A DNA stretch of 64,000 bases from Mycolicibacterium sp. P9-22 (GTDB lineage Bacteria > Actinomycetota > Actinomycetes > Mycobacteriales > Mycobacteriaceae). Position numbers and translations under genes: made by a program. Location of the stretch: NCBI RefSeq assembly GCF_008329585.1, contig NZ_NPKP01000002.1:496001-560000 (forward strand). Reading direction: 5' to 3'. The notes beneath the pieces were generated by a model that was given only the letters and a program-made list of their open reading frames with translations, searched no databases and had not been told where the DNA came from. Of the stretch, positions 27,442 to 36,201 are shown in pieces (positions within the stretch are counted from its first letter, which is position 1; each line of letters opens with the position of its first letter).

Positions 27442-28476
27442 TTATCGCAGCGCCGCGGTGCTCACCGCGGTCAGCACCGCCCGGGTCGATTGCCGGGTGC
27501 CCACGGTCACGCGCGCCCCGCCGTCGGCGTAGTGCCGAACCCGTAGACCGGCGCTGTCGAACACCTCGCGCCAGGGCCGTACGCCGGGGAGATAGACGAA
27601 GTTGGCGCGCGCATCGGTGCTGTAGACACCCAGCTTGGACAATTGGGCGCGCAGTCGCCTGCGCTCCGCGCCGATGATCCGGATCCGATGCTGGAGTTCG
27701 TCTTCGGCTCGGTAGCACGCCGCGGCGGCTACCAGTCCCGTCACCCCGATCCCGAACGGCAGCTGCATGTTCCACAACCGGCGCCCAAGCTCCGGTGCAC
27801 AGAATCCGTAACCGATCCGTAGCCCGGCGAGCCCGTAGGCCTTCGAGAACGTCCGGACGACAACCACATTCGGGAAACGCAACACCAGCGACCGGGTATC
27901 GAGCCGCTCGGCCGGCGACAGGAACTCCACATACGCCTCGTCGAGCAGCACCGTGGTGCCCGGCTCGACGCGCGCCAGGAAACGCTCGACATCGGCCACC
28001 GGTTCGATGGTTCCCGTCGGATTGTGCGGCCGGCACAGCACCACCACCCGGGCGGTGCGGGCGGCGTCGGCCATCGCCTCCAGATCGTGGTGGCCGTGCA
28101 CGTCCAGCGGCACGGTCACCGACCGCAGCCGCGCCATCTGCGCGAAGATCGGGTACCCGTCGAAGGTCGGTGTCGTCAGCACGATGGCATCGCCGGGTTC
28201 GGTGAGCGCCTGCAGTACCTGCATGATCACGCCGGTGGCGCCGGCACCGATCACCACCTGCTCGTCACGGACCCCGAGTTGGGCGGCCAGCAACGACCGC
28301 ATGCGCTGCGGCAGGAACTCGGGGTAGCGGTTGGCGGACCCCAGCGCTTCGACCAGCGCGGACCGCACCGACGGCAGTGGCGGGAAGGGGTTCTCGTTGA
28401 GCGCCAGTGCCGACGGGTCCACCGCGGCCGGAAGGTACCCGCAGTGGTCGACCGGCTCCGGTTGCGGCATGCTCAT
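27442..28476 (-). CDS. PLP aminotransferase, HisC-like
   Basis: A 344-residue fold-type I aminotransferase resembling histidinol-phosphate and aromatic aminotransferases. It shows LNENPFPPLPSV, VIGAGATGVIMQVLQAL, CRPHNPTGTI, LLDEAYVEF and the PLP lysine in RTFSKAYGLAGLRIGYG. The ATG at 28476 overlaps the upstream KAS gene stop as ATGA. It is not beside other his genes. In this operon it probably transfers an amino group to a keto product of the TPP or KAS enzyme; the true substrate is unknown. Confidence 0.88.
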   Translation of the reverse strand: MSMPQPEPVDHCGYLPAAVDPSALALNENPFPPLPSVRSALVEALGSANRYPEFLPQRMRSLLAAQLGVRDEQVVIGAGATGVIMQVLQALTEPGDAIVLTTPTFDGYPIFAQMARLRSVTVPLDVHGHHDLEAMADAARTARVVVLCRPHNPTGTIEPVADVERFLARVEPGTTVLLDEAYVEFLSPAERLDTRSLVLRFPNVVVVRTFSKAYGLAGLRIGYGFCAPELGRRLWNMQLPFGIGVTGLVAAAACYRAEDELQHRIRIIGAERRRLRAQLSKLGVYSTDARANFVYLPGVRPWREVFDSAGLRVRHYADGGARVTVGTRQSTRAVLTAVSTAALR

Positions 28477-29516
28477 CGTCCGCCCCATCGGATTGCGGCG
28501 GCACCCGCGAAGTCCCCGGCATGCGCGAACGCGGCCATCAGCACGGTGTCCCCCGCGCTGACCCGGCCATCGGTCACCGCCCGGTCCAAGTTGACCGGGA
28601 TGCCCGCGGCGAACAGGTTGCCGCATTCGTCAAAGGTGTCGACGTGCCGTTCGACGGGCAGCTCGAGTGCTTCGCGCCAGTTACGCAGGAACACCCGGTT
28701 GGGCTGGTTGGTCACCAGCAGGTCGATATCTTTGGGCGCCACACCGATTCGGTCGCACACCGCATAGGACACCTCGGGGACCTGCCGATTGCCCCTGGCC
28801 AGCACCTTGGTGATCTTGGATTCGGTGAAGCCGATGCAGCCCTCCCCCGGCCCGGCCGCCCACCACTTGCGGGGCGGGTCCACCGCGATGGTCATGTCAC
28901 CGGCGAACTCACCGTAGGTACGGCATTCGACATCCAGGATGGGTGCGTGGTCCGACAACGTGAGCAGCCCGACCGCGGCACCGTCGCCGGGCACCGCCGC
29001 CTGCGCCTTGCCTCGCACGGTCTGCTGATCGAAGATCTGTCCGGCCGCGTTCTGCACCACCGCGATCAGCGCGGTGGTGCCCTGCCCGGAGGCCAGCAGG
29101 TTACGTGCGAGCTTGAGGCCCAGCACGAACGCCGCGCAGCCACCGTTGTGCAGATCGAGCACCCAGTCCGGCTTCATACCCAGCCGGTGCGCCACACCGC
29201 CGCCGGCACCATAGAACGGCATATCGGGCAGCTGGGTGTGGGTGATCAGCACGTCGACGCCGGCCAGCACATCGGCGCCGTGCCGCTCGATCAGGCCGGC
29301 GGCGGCCCGTTCGACCATATCGGTGGCGGTCTCCTCGGGCGCCACGTGATGACGGAAGGCCGGGGCCCGGAACATCAGGTTCTCGCGCAGGTCATCGGAT
29401 CCGGCGAACTGCGCGTAGTAGTCCGCACCGATCGGCTCGCCCGGCAGGTAGGTGGAGATGTCCACGAGGCTGACGGCGGGCTGGAGCGCAGCGACTCGGG
29501 CAGTGGTGGTGGTCAT
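28473..29516 (-). CDS. Ketoacyl-ACP synthase III-like protein
   Basis: A 347-residue thiolase-fold protein of the FabH type. C127 in DLHNGGCAAFVLG is the expected nucleophile and N300 in DECGNLFAAGIPVNL fits the catalytic asparagine. The usual catalytic histidine of the HQAN motif is replaced: the segment reads TNQPN, with N270 in its place. Decarboxylative condensation may therefore be altered; an acyl transfer or non-decarboxylative condensation is possible. The ATG at 29516 overlaps the upstream gene as ATGA; the longer frame is antisense-like filler. It belongs to the SigL-promoter operon. Confidence 0.85.
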   Translation of the reverse strand: MTTTTARVAALQPAVSLVDISTYLPGEPIGADYYAQFAGSDDLRENLMFRAPAFRHHVAPEETATDMVERAAAGLIERHGADVLAGVDVLITHTQLPDMPFYGAGGGVAHRLGMKPDWVLDLHNGGCAAFVLGLKLARNLLASGQGTTALIAVVQNAAGQIFDQQTVRGKAQAAVPGDGAAVGLLTLSDHAPILDVECRTYGEFAGDMTIAVDPPRKWWAAGPGEGCIGFTESKITKVLARGNRQVPEVSYAVCDRIGVAPKDIDLLVTNQPNRVFLRNWREALELPVERHVDTFDECGNLFAAGIPVNLDRAVTDGRVSAGDTVLMAAFAHAGDFAGAAAIRWGGR

Positions 29517-30169
29517 CGGGATTCCTCCATCCAGGCCGGGGTGATCGGGAGGCCGTTGCGGTGCCGGTATTCGGCGATCTGCTTGAGGTTGCGCAGTTCC
29601 AGTTCGTGCCCGGCGCCGAACATGTCCCAGAAGTCGCCGACCCACACCGGGCGTTGCGGCGGTGCTGCTTCCGGGTACGGATTGTCGTCGTAGAACGGGT
29701 GGTGGCAGTTGGTCCACAACACCACCGACCCGGGCTTGTTCAGCACCACCCTGGCGTCGACCACCCGCATCAGGTAGACCATCCACAGGTGATGCCCCTG
29801 ATCCCAGGCGCAGTGGTAGTCGACGGTCATGGCGGCGCGGTTGGTCACGGTGCGCGTGAAAATCTTTGTCTCCGACCCCAATCGGTCGTATGCCAACCAC
29901 AGGTCCGGATCCTCGGTACGCATGAAGCCGCGCAGGCTGTAGGTCCATTCCTCCAGCGAGCGGGTGTCGGCCAGATAGCCGTAGAGTTCGTCGGGTGGGC
30001 AGTCGATGTAGGTGTTGACGGTGCAGAATTCACCGAACACCTGGTCGTGCGGGTAGACCGAACGCATCATCTCCATGATGATCGGGGTGGCTTTCTCTCT
30101 GGGTGAGGTTTCGATCCGCACCACACCGTCGATGGGTGCGGTGATGTCCTCAAGAGCGGGCAGTGACAT
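29513..30169 (-). CDS. SRPBCC (START-fold) protein of the biosynthetic operon
   Basis: A 218-residue protein with a START/cyclase-type core (FCTVNTYIDCPPDELYGYLADT, SLEEWTYSLRGF, then TVDYHCAWDQGHHLWMVYLMRVVDA). Histidine- and tryptophan-rich stretches such as WTNCHHPFYDDNPYPE follow. Longer than a plain SRPBCC domain by about 60 residues. In pathways with ketosynthases such folds often act as cyclases, aromatases or carriers of hydrophobic intermediates; here that is inference. It overlaps the TPP gene by 20 bases and the KAS gene by 4, so translation is coupled. Confidence 0.75.
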   Translation of the reverse strand: MSLPALEDITAPIDGVVRIETSPREKATPIIMEMMRSVYPHDQVFGEFCTVNTYIDCPPDELYGYLADTRSLEEWTYSLRGFMRTEDPDLWLAYDRLGSETKIFTRTVTNRAAMTVDYHCAWDQGHHLWMVYLMRVVDARVVLNKPGSVVLWTNCHHPFYDDNPYPEAAPPQRPVWVGDFWDMFGAGHELELRNLKQIAEYRHRNGLPITPAWMEESR

Positions 30170-31832
30170 GGGTGGCGTCCTCCTTGTTGGCGAGAAAGGG
30201 TGCGAACGGCGGTATTTCGTCGGCAGAGCATTCGATGCTGACGACGGCCGGGCCGTCGGTCGCCAACGCGTCCCGCAGCGCCGCGGTAAGTTCGCCCGGC
30301 TCACTGACATCGACTGCGGACAGACCGGGGAACATGGCGGCCAGACCCGCGCCCAGCCGGCTCGGGGTAAACCGGTTGTAGCTGTATGCGCCGTCGTAGT
30401 AGAGCTGTTCGCGGGTGACACACATGGCGTGGGCGTTGTTGTTGAACAGCACCACAGTCACCGGTAGCCGGTATTGGATGGCGGTGTGCAGTTCCATCCC
30501 GTGCATGTAGAACGATCCGTCGCCGGCGAGGATCACCGTGCGCCGGCCCCTGGCGAAGCACATTCCGATCCCGGCCCCGAAGCTGTAGCCCATCCCGCCC
30601 ATGCCGAGAGCAACCAGGAAACGGCCGCCGCGCCGGACGGGCAGTTGGTGGATCGCCGCCGCCCCACTGTTACCGGCATCGACGACGATATCGGCGCCCT
30701 CGGGAAGGGTGTGGTCCAACGCGGCGATGGCGTCGCGGTACCGGATTCCGTTCCCCACGTGGGCCGGTGGCTGGAGTTCGGTGTGCGCGATGCGCTCCGG
30801 CACGGTGACCCCGGTGGGCCGGCCCGGTCCCGACAATGCGGTGTTCAGCATCGTCAGCGAGCCCCGCAGGTCGTCGGTGTGCACATGCACCGCGTCCGGG
30901 AACGGCACGGCAGCGCCCAGCGACAGCACCGGCACCGCCGCCAGCGCGGCGTCGAGCCCGGCGCGCGCGGTCACCGGAAACCGGGTACCGATGAGCAGGC
31001 ACACCGCACTGTCGGCGATGGCCGCGGCCACACCCGGGTGGCCCATGACGCCGGTGACTCCCAACGCGGATGAGGAACCGAGGCCGGGGGCGCCGCCGAC
31101 GTCCTTGGCGTCGGGCACGGTGGCCACCCGGGCGCGCAGGATCGCCCGCAATCGCTCCAATTCGTCGCGGGCATCGTCGCGGGCGATCTGTTCGCCGGCG
31201 ACGATGGTCACCGCGCCGCGCGCGCTGCGCAGCCGTTCGGCGATGACGGCCGGGTTGCCCAGTGGCATCGACGGGGTCGGGGCCACCTCGGGGACCAGTT
31301 GAATTTCGCTCTGCTGCACGTCTTTCGGCAGTAACAGCACGGCGGGACCACCATGCTCCCGGGCCGCCGCCAGCGCCTGCCCCAGCGCGGTGACGATGTC
31401 GTGGGGGTCCAGGACGCGCCGGCAGAACACCGACACCGCCGAGAACAATGCTTCGGCATCCAACGAACCGTTGGCGCCGCTGGTGTCCTGGAAGCTGCCC
31501 CGGCCGTCCATCGCCCGGGGCGGCTGCCCCACCAGCGCCAGCACCGGCACCCGGCTGGTGAACGATTCCCCTAGCGCTGCAACAAGATTCAACGATCCGC
31601 CGCCCGACGTCGCGGCGACCACCCCGATCCGCGCCCCCGCACGGGCGTATCCATCGGCCATCGTGCCCGCGGCGAACTCGTGCTTGGCCAGGACCGCGGT
31701 CAGCCCGTCGTGGAAGTACGCGGCGTCGTAGAGATCTTCGATGTTGGCGCCGTCGACACCGAAGATGTGCTCCACCCCGTGCGCTGCCAGCCGACCCACG
31801 ATGTGGTCGACCACCCGGTGACTGCGCGACAT
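30150..31832 (-). CDS. Thiamine-pyrophosphate-dependent enzyme, acetolactate-synthase-like
   Basis: A 560-residue three-domain TPP enzyme. The activating glutamate is in AVLAKHEFAAGTMADGYARA. The central domain spans about residues 185-330, and the cofactor motif is GDGSFYMHGMELHTA followed by FNNNAHAM. It differs from IlvB (no ilvN neighbour, START, KAS and aminotransferase genes instead). A decarboxylase or carboligase acting on a 2-keto acid is the natural guess. It is the first gene of the operon, 28 bases downstream of a consensus SigL -10 element. Confidence 0.88.
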   Translation of the reverse strand: MSRSHRVVDHIVGRLAAHGVEHIFGVDGANIEDLYDAAYFHDGLTAVLAKHEFAAGTMADGYARAGARIGVVAATSGGGSLNLVAALGESFTSRVPVLALVGQPPRAMDGRGSFQDTSGANGSLDAEALFSAVSVFCRRVLDPHDIVTALGQALAAAREHGGPAVLLLPKDVQQSEIQLVPEVAPTPSMPLGNPAVIAERLRSARGAVTIVAGEQIARDDARDELERLRAILRARVATVPDAKDVGGAPGLGSSSALGVTGVMGHPGVAAAIADSAVCLLIGTRFPVTARAGLDAALAAVPVLSLGAAVPFPDAVHVHTDDLRGSLTMLNTALSGPGRPTGVTVPERIAHTELQPPAHVGNGIRYRDAIAALDHTLPEGADIVVDAGNSGAAAIHQLPVRRGGRFLVALGMGGMGYSFGAGIGMCFARGRRTVILAGDGSFYMHGMELHTAIQYRLPVTVVLFNNNAHAMCVTREQLYYDGAYSYNRFTPSRLGAGLAAMFPGLSAVDVSEPGELTAALRDALATDGPAVVSIECSADEIPPFAPFLANKEDATHVTARS

Positions 31833-31859
31833 CCGACACCTGCCTTCCGTTCTGCAGGT

Positions 31860-31887
31860 GACACGACGCGCATCGCACTTCGGTTCA
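31860..31887 (-). promoter_or_regulatory. SigL-type promoter of the biosynthetic operon
   Basis: On the minus strand TGAACC (31882-31887) and CGTGTC (31860-31865) are exactly 16 bases apart, 28 bases before the TPP-enzyme ATG. This agrees with the reported mycobacterial SigL consensus (TGAACC, then CGTgtc). The sigL gene itself has the same arrangement at 33154, differing in one base of the -35. The pairing of the two is strong support for co-regulation. Confidence 0.8.
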
Positions 31888-31901
31888 CCCGATCTCGGAG
31901 A

Positions 31902-32615
31902 TCACAGGTTCTTTTCCAGCAGGACCTTTCCATCGTCTGCGGAAACCAGCTGTACCGAAGCGATTTCATGCGGCGCCATTGCGACGTTTCCGCTGGGCAG
32001 CGCGGTCGCCCCGGACAACCCGAGCCAGGTCGCGATCTGGGTCCGGGTCCCGTCGCGACCGATCACGACCATTCCGAGATTCTGTGCCGCGGCGTCGCGT
32101 TGACCCCAGTCGCCGTAGCTGCAGGCCATGTCGATGCGCGTACCCCAGCTGTAGCCCGAGAGGGCGATGCTCGCATTGATCGGGGTCTCGTTGATCTTGT
32201 TCATCTCCAGCATCGCGACGGGCGGTGCGCCCTGCTGCAACCCCAGCGTCTCCGGTGCGATCACCAGCACCAGGCCGACGGCCAGCAGGGCGGCCGCCAC
32301 ACCCACCGCGATGGTGGTGACCCAGCGGGACCGGCGGCGCCGGGACCGAACCCGGTCCAGCACCTGGTCACGCAGTTCCGGGCGCAGCGGCGGATCGGGC
32401 AGCCGGTTGTCGAGTGCCTCCACCTCGTCGAGATCCACCATCGCCAGCAACGCAGGCATCCCGGTCAGCTCGGCGACTGCGTCGCGACAGCGCGCGCAGG
32501 TCTGCAGGTGCGCCTCGAAATCTCGGCGCTCGCTGGGCGACAGCGCACCGAGCACGTAACTGGCATCCCAGGTGAGGTACGGGTCGCCGGCACCGGCCTG
32601 TTCGAAATCGGTCAT
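31902..32615 (-). CDS. rslA: Anti-sigma-L factor RslA
   Basis: A 237-residue membrane protein that sequesters SigL. The N-terminal zinc-binding anti-sigma domain has HLQTCARC (HxxxCxxC) within FEAHLQTCARCRDAV. One membrane segment follows (WVTTIAVGVAAALLAVGLVL) and then an extracytoplasmic domain. In M. tuberculosis RslA releases SigL on oxidation of its zinc site. The ATG at 32615 overlaps the sigL stop as ATGA. The SigL-type promoter of the biosynthetic operon lies just after its stop codon. Confidence 0.93.
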   Translation of the reverse strand: MTDFEQAGAGDPYLTWDASYVLGALSPSERRDFEAHLQTCARCRDAVAELTGMPALLAMVDLDEVEALDNRLPDPPLRPELRDQVLDRVRSRRRRSRWVTTIAVGVAAALLAVGLVLVIAPETLGLQQGAPPVAMLEMNKINETPINASIALSGYSWGTRIDMACSYGDWGQRDAAAQNLGMVVIGRDGTRTQIATWLGLSGATALPSGNVAMAPHEIASVQLVSADDGKVLLEKNL

Positions 32616-33136
32616 CGGGTCACCCCCATCTCCTGCAGGTTCAGTCTCAGTGCCCGCACCGCGTAATGCAGCCGGGATTTCACGGTCCCCTCGGCTATGC
32701 CGAGGTCGGCGGCGATCTGCGCGGTACTCCAACCCTGGTAGTAGGCGCGCCGGATCACCGCGCGGTGATCCTCGGAGAGTTCACTCAGTGCGGTGCTGAT
32801 CAGAAGTCGGTCCAACGCGGTATCCACTTCGTCGGGGCCGGCAGCGGCGGTATTGCCGGCGACCGTTTCGACATCGGGCGTTCCTGCCTCGTTGCGGAAC
32901 CGCGCGCTGCGCCGCTCGTCGATGACGAGATTACGCGCGACGGTGTACAGCCAGGCCCGGGGCGGCCGGTTGGGATCCGCGCTGACCTCCGGATGACGCC
33001 AGGCCCGCAGCAGCGTTTCCTGCACGACGTCCTCCGCCCGCGCGGCATCACCGGTCAAGCGCAGGGCGTAGCGCCACAGCGCTCCCGCGTGCTCGTCGTA
33101 CAAGACCCGCATCATCGCGGCCTCCGGATCGTCCAC
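32612..33136 (-). CDS. sigL: ECF sigma factor SigL
   Basis: A 174-residue extracytoplasmic-function sigma factor. Region 2 is YALRLTGDAARAEDVVQETLLRAWRHPE with PRAWLYTVARNLVIDERRSARFR; region 4 is LSEDHRAVIRRAYYQGWSTAQIAADLGIAEGTVKSRLHYAVRALR. It is collinear with M. tuberculosis Rv0735. The GTG at 33136 has GGAGG six bases upstream; the TTG at 33142 touches that site and is not usable. It is autoregulated by the promoter at 33154 and cotranscribed with rslA. Confidence 0.95.
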   Translation of the reverse strand: MDDPEAAMMRVLYDEHAGALWRYALRLTGDAARAEDVVQETLLRAWRHPEVSADPNRPPRAWLYTVARNLVIDERRSARFRNEAGTPDVETVAGNTAAAGPDEVDTALDRLLISTALSELSEDHRAVIRRAYYQGWSTAQIAADLGIAEGTVKSRLHYAVRALRLNLQEMGVTR

Positions 33137-33153
33137 TCCCAACCTCCGTCTCT

Positions 33154-33181
33154 GACACGACGTGGGTGGCGGTCCAGTTCA
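33154..33181 (-). promoter_or_regulatory. SigL autoregulatory promoter
   Basis: On the minus strand TGAACT (33176-33181) and CGTGTC (33154-33159) are 16 bases apart, 17 bases before the sigL start. It has the same spacing and -10 as the promoter at 31860. SigL transcribes its own gene in M. tuberculosis, so this is expected. Confidence 0.75.
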
Positions 33182-33271
33182 AACTAGCGCCGGATGCTGG
33201 GCAGTGAGCTCACCGTCGGCACCACCTGTCCGCTCTTGCGGGAGGTCCGATGCTCGAACCGACCTGCCGGG

Positions 33272-34066
33272 CTAGAGCGTCAGGATGCGCGGGCCGTCCG
33301 CGGTGACGGCCACCGTGTGCTCCCAATGCGCGGCGCGTGAACCGTCCGTGGTGACGACTGTCCAGTCGTCATCGAGCACCTTGGTGTTCGCGGTGCCCAG
33401 GGTCAGCATCGGCTCGATCGCCAGGACCGAGCCGACCTCCAGGTAGGGGCCCTTCCCGGGTGCACCCTCGTTGGGCAGGAACGGGTCCATGTGCATTTCG
33501 CGGCCGATGCCGTGACCGCCGTACCCGGCGACGATGCCGTATTTACGGTCGTCGCGGGCCTCCGCGGCGTGCGTACCGACCTCGATCGCGTGGGACACGT
33601 CGGTCAGCCGGTTGCCGGGCACCATCGCGGCGATACCCGCCTCCATGGACGTCCTGGTGGCCTCGGACAGCAGTTCGTCGGCCGGGATCAGCGCGCCGAC
33701 GCCGAAGGTGACGGCGGAATCGCCGTGCCAGTCGTCGAGGATCGCGCCGCAGTCGATGGACACCAGGTCGCCGGCGACGAGCTTCTCGGCATCCGACGGG
33801 ATGCCGTGCACGACGCGGTCGTTGACCGATGCGCAGACGGTCGCCGGGAACCCGTGGTAGCCGAGGAACGACGGGACACCGCCGCCGTCGCGGATCACCG
33901 ATTCCGCGATCCGGTCCAGTTCACCGGTGGAGACCCCGGGGGCGGCGGCGTGGCGGACGGCTTTGAGCGCCGCGGCCACCAGTGCTCCCGCGGCGGCCAT
34001 CGCATCGAGCTCACCGGGGCTGCGCTGCGGAACGACTTTGCGACGCAGGCCCGGCACGTTGATCAT
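33272..34066 (-). CDS. map: Methionine aminopeptidase
   Basis: A 264-residue metalloprotease that removes initiator methionine from new proteins. Metal ligands are visible in order: aspartates in [17 protein letters not shown], histidine in [10 protein letters not shown], and glutamates in LAIEPML and WEHTVAV. It corresponds to the map gene of the secY-adk-map group, starting 27 bases after adk. Length is normal for the type Ia enzyme. Confidence 0.96.
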   Translation of the reverse strand: MINVPGLRRKVVPQRSPGELDAMAAAGALVAAALKAVRHAAAPGVSTGELDRIAESVIRDGGGVPSFLGYHGFPATVCASVNDRVVHGIPSDAEKLVAGDLVSIDCGAILDDWHGDSAVTFGVGALIPADELLSEATRTSMEAGIAAMVPGNRLTDVSHAIEVGTHAAEARDDRKYGIVAGYGGHGIGREMHMDPFLPNEGAPGKGPYLEVGSVLAIEPMLTLGTANTKVLDDDWTVVTTDGSRAAHWEHTVAVTADGPRILTL

Positions 34067-34093
34067 GATTGGCCGATCAAGGGGTGCTCCTGA

Positions 34094-34639
34094 TTACCGG
34101 CCGAGCGCCTGCAACGCCCGGGCGAACACCTCGTCCAGGGTGCCGACGGCGTCGACAGTCTTCAGTTCGTCCGCGTAGTAGTCCAACAGCGGTGCGGTCT
34201 CGGCGTTGTAGACCGCCATCCGGTTGCGGATGACCTCTTCGGTGTCGTCGGCCCGGCCGCGACCCTTGAGACGTTCCAGCAACTCGTCCTCGGACACCCG
34301 GAACTCCAGCACGGCGTCCAGCTTCAGGCCGCGCTTGGCCAGCATGTCCTTGAGCGCCTCGGCCTGCTCGACCGAGCGCGGGTATCCGTCGAGGATGAAC
34401 CCGGCGGCCGCGTCGTCGTGGTCGATGCGGTCGTCGACGAGTGCGTTGGTGAGCGTGGCGGGCACCAGGTCACCGGCGTCCAGGTACTTCTTGGCTTCCA
34501 CGCCGAGCGGGGTGCCTGCGCCGATGTTGTGGCGGAACAGGTCGCCGGTGGAGATCTGCGGGATTCCGAGCTGGGCGGCGAGCTTCTCCGCCTGGGTTCC
34601 TTTTCCGGCCCCGGGAGGTCCGAGCAATACGATTCTCAA
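34094..34639 (-). CDS. adk: Adenylate kinase
   Basis: A 181-residue short-form kinase that interconverts AMP, ADP and ATP. The P-loop is [10 protein letters not shown] at residues 7-16, followed by [11 protein letters not shown] and [17 protein letters not shown]. The lid is short, as in other mycobacterial Adk proteins. The start is a TTG, with GAGAGGG at suitable distance. It lies 15 bases after secY in the same operon. Confidence 0.96.
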   Translation of the reverse strand: MRIVLLGPPGAGKGTQAEKLAAQLGIPQISTGDLFRHNIGAGTPLGVEAKKYLDAGDLVPATLTNALVDDRIDHDDAAAGFILDGYPRSVEQAEALKDMLAKRGLKLDAVLEFRVSEDELLERLKGRGRADDTEEVIRNRMAVYNAETAPLLDYYADELKTVDAVGTLDEVFARALQALGR

Positions 34640-34654
34640 CTTAGGAACCCTCTC

Positions 34655-35983
34655 TCACTTCAAGAAACCTTCGTAGTTGCGCTGCATGAGCTGGCTCTCG
34701 ATCTGTTTCACGGTATCCAACCCCACGCCGATCATGATCAGCACCGCAACGCCGCCGAAGGGCAGGTTCTGCAGGGTGGCGCCACCGCTGCCGGCCTGCA
34801 GGACCACGTTCGGGAGCACCGCGATGACGCCGAGGTAGATCGAGCCCGGGAGGGTGATACGGCTCAGCACGAAGCGCAGGTAATCGGCAGTGGGCTTGCC
34901 CGGGCGGATACCGGGGATGAACCCGCCGAATTTCTTCATCTCGTCGGCCCGTTCCTCCGGGTTGAACGTGATGGAGACGTAGAAGTACGTGAAGAAGATG
35001 ATCAGGCCGAAGTAGAAGGCTATGTGGACCGGGTCCGTCGGGTTCGACAAGTGGTTGGCGACGAACGAGCTCCACCATCCGGTGCCGGGATTGTCGCGAC
35101 CGCTGTCGATGAGCTGGGTGACCAGCTGCGGGATGTAGATCAGCGAGGACGCGAAGATCACCGGAATGACGCCGGCCTGGTTGACCTTGAGCGGCAGGTA
35201 GGTGGATGTGCCGCCGTACATGCGGCGTCCGACCATGCGCTTGGCGTATTGCACCGGGATGCGGCGCTGCCCCTGCTCGACGAACACCACGCCGACCAGG
35301 ACGGCCAGGGCACCGATGCAGACGAAGGTGAACACCATGCCGCCGCGGGCATCGAGGATGGCCTTGCCCTCGGCCGGGATGCGGGCCGCGATACCGGCGA
35401 AGATCAGCAGCGACATGCCGTTGCCGACGCCGCGCTCGGTGACCAGCTCGCCCATCCACATCACCAGGGCGGCGCCGGCGGTCATGACCAGCACGATGAC
35501 GATCAGGCCGAAGATCGACGAGTCGTCGATGATGTCGAGGCTGCAGCCCTGCATCAGTCCACCGTTGGCGGCCAGCGCCACGATGCTGGTGGCCTGCAGG
35601 ATCGCCAGTGCGATCGACAGGTACCGGGTGTATTGGGTCATCTTGGCCTGGCCGGCCTGACCCTCTTTCTTGAGCTGCTCGAAGCGCGGAATGACCACGG
35701 TGAGCAGCTGCACGATGATGCTGGCGGTGATGTAGGGCATGACGCCGACTGCGAACACCGAGAGCTGCAACAGCGCGCCACCGGAGAACAGGTTGATCAG
35801 CGAGTAGATCTGCGCCGAGTCACCGCCGCTGACCTGCTCGATGCACTGCTGCACGTTCGGGTAGTTGACGCCCGGCGACGGAATAGTCGCGCCGACGCGG
35901 TACAGAATGACCAACCCGAGGGTGAACAGGATCTTGCGCCTGAGGTCGGCAGTCCGCAGCGACGAGATGAAAGCCGAAAGCAC
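34655..35983 (-). CDS. secY: Protein translocase subunit SecY
   Basis: A 442-residue integral membrane protein with ten predicted membrane spans, forming the Sec channel. Hallmarks are the N-terminal LRRKILFTLGLVILYRVGATIPSPGV, GVMPYITASIIVQLL, GMSLLIFAGIAARIP and the C-terminal QIESQLMQRNYEGFLK. A GTG start has AGGAGGA upstream. A 218-base gap precedes it and must hold the promoter of secY-adk-map; nothing else is recognisable in that gap. Confidence 0.97.
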   Translation of the reverse strand: MLSAFISSLRTADLRRKILFTLGLVILYRVGATIPSPGVNYPNVQQCIEQVSGGDSAQIYSLINLFSGGALLQLSVFAVGVMPYITASIIVQLLTVVIPRFEQLKKEGQAGQAKMTQYTRYLSIALAILQATSIVALAANGGLMQGCSLDIIDDSSIFGLIVIVLVMTAGAALVMWMGELVTERGVGNGMSLLIFAGIAARIPAEGKAILDARGGMVFTFVCIGALAVLVGVVFVEQGQRRIPVQYAKRMVGRRMYGGTSTYLPLKVNQAGVIPVIFASSLIYIPQLVTQLIDSGRDNPGTGWWSSFVANHLSNPTDPVHIAFYFGLIIFFTYFYVSITFNPEERADEMKKFGGFIPGIRPGKPTADYLRFVLSRITLPGSIYLGVIAVLPNVVLQAGSGGATLQNLPFGGVAVLIMIGVGLDTVKQIESQLMQRNYEGFLK

Positions 35984-36201
35984 TCTTCCTCCTGCGCAGC
36001 CGACTTCAATCGCGCGGCGTGCAATGGGGCTGGACAGTCCAGCGTTTGGTTAAAGTCTCGCGCGATCTACCTGCAGGTTTACCGCCTGCAAAGTCACGCG
36101 TCAAACAGTCTACGAGAGTAACAGCCCGACACCGATTGCCCGCCACTGGCTGGAATGCCGAAACGTCGCCGGCACACCGACCGGCGCCCCCCGGCACGTG
36201 G

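Noticed and set aside
27442..28476. Calling the aminotransferase the histidine-pathway hisC
   Set aside because: It is not near other his genes and is translationally coupled to a KAS III-like gene; only general family similarity is visible.
28407..29693. A 428-codon plus-strand frame opposite the KAS III-like gene
   Set aside because: The minus strand carries overlapping, coupled genes with catalytic motifs; this frame has none.
34418..36121. A 567-codon open frame on the plus strand opposite secY and adk
   Set aside because: It is the antisense shadow of strongly conserved genes in high-GC DNA, has no domain features and no ribosome site.
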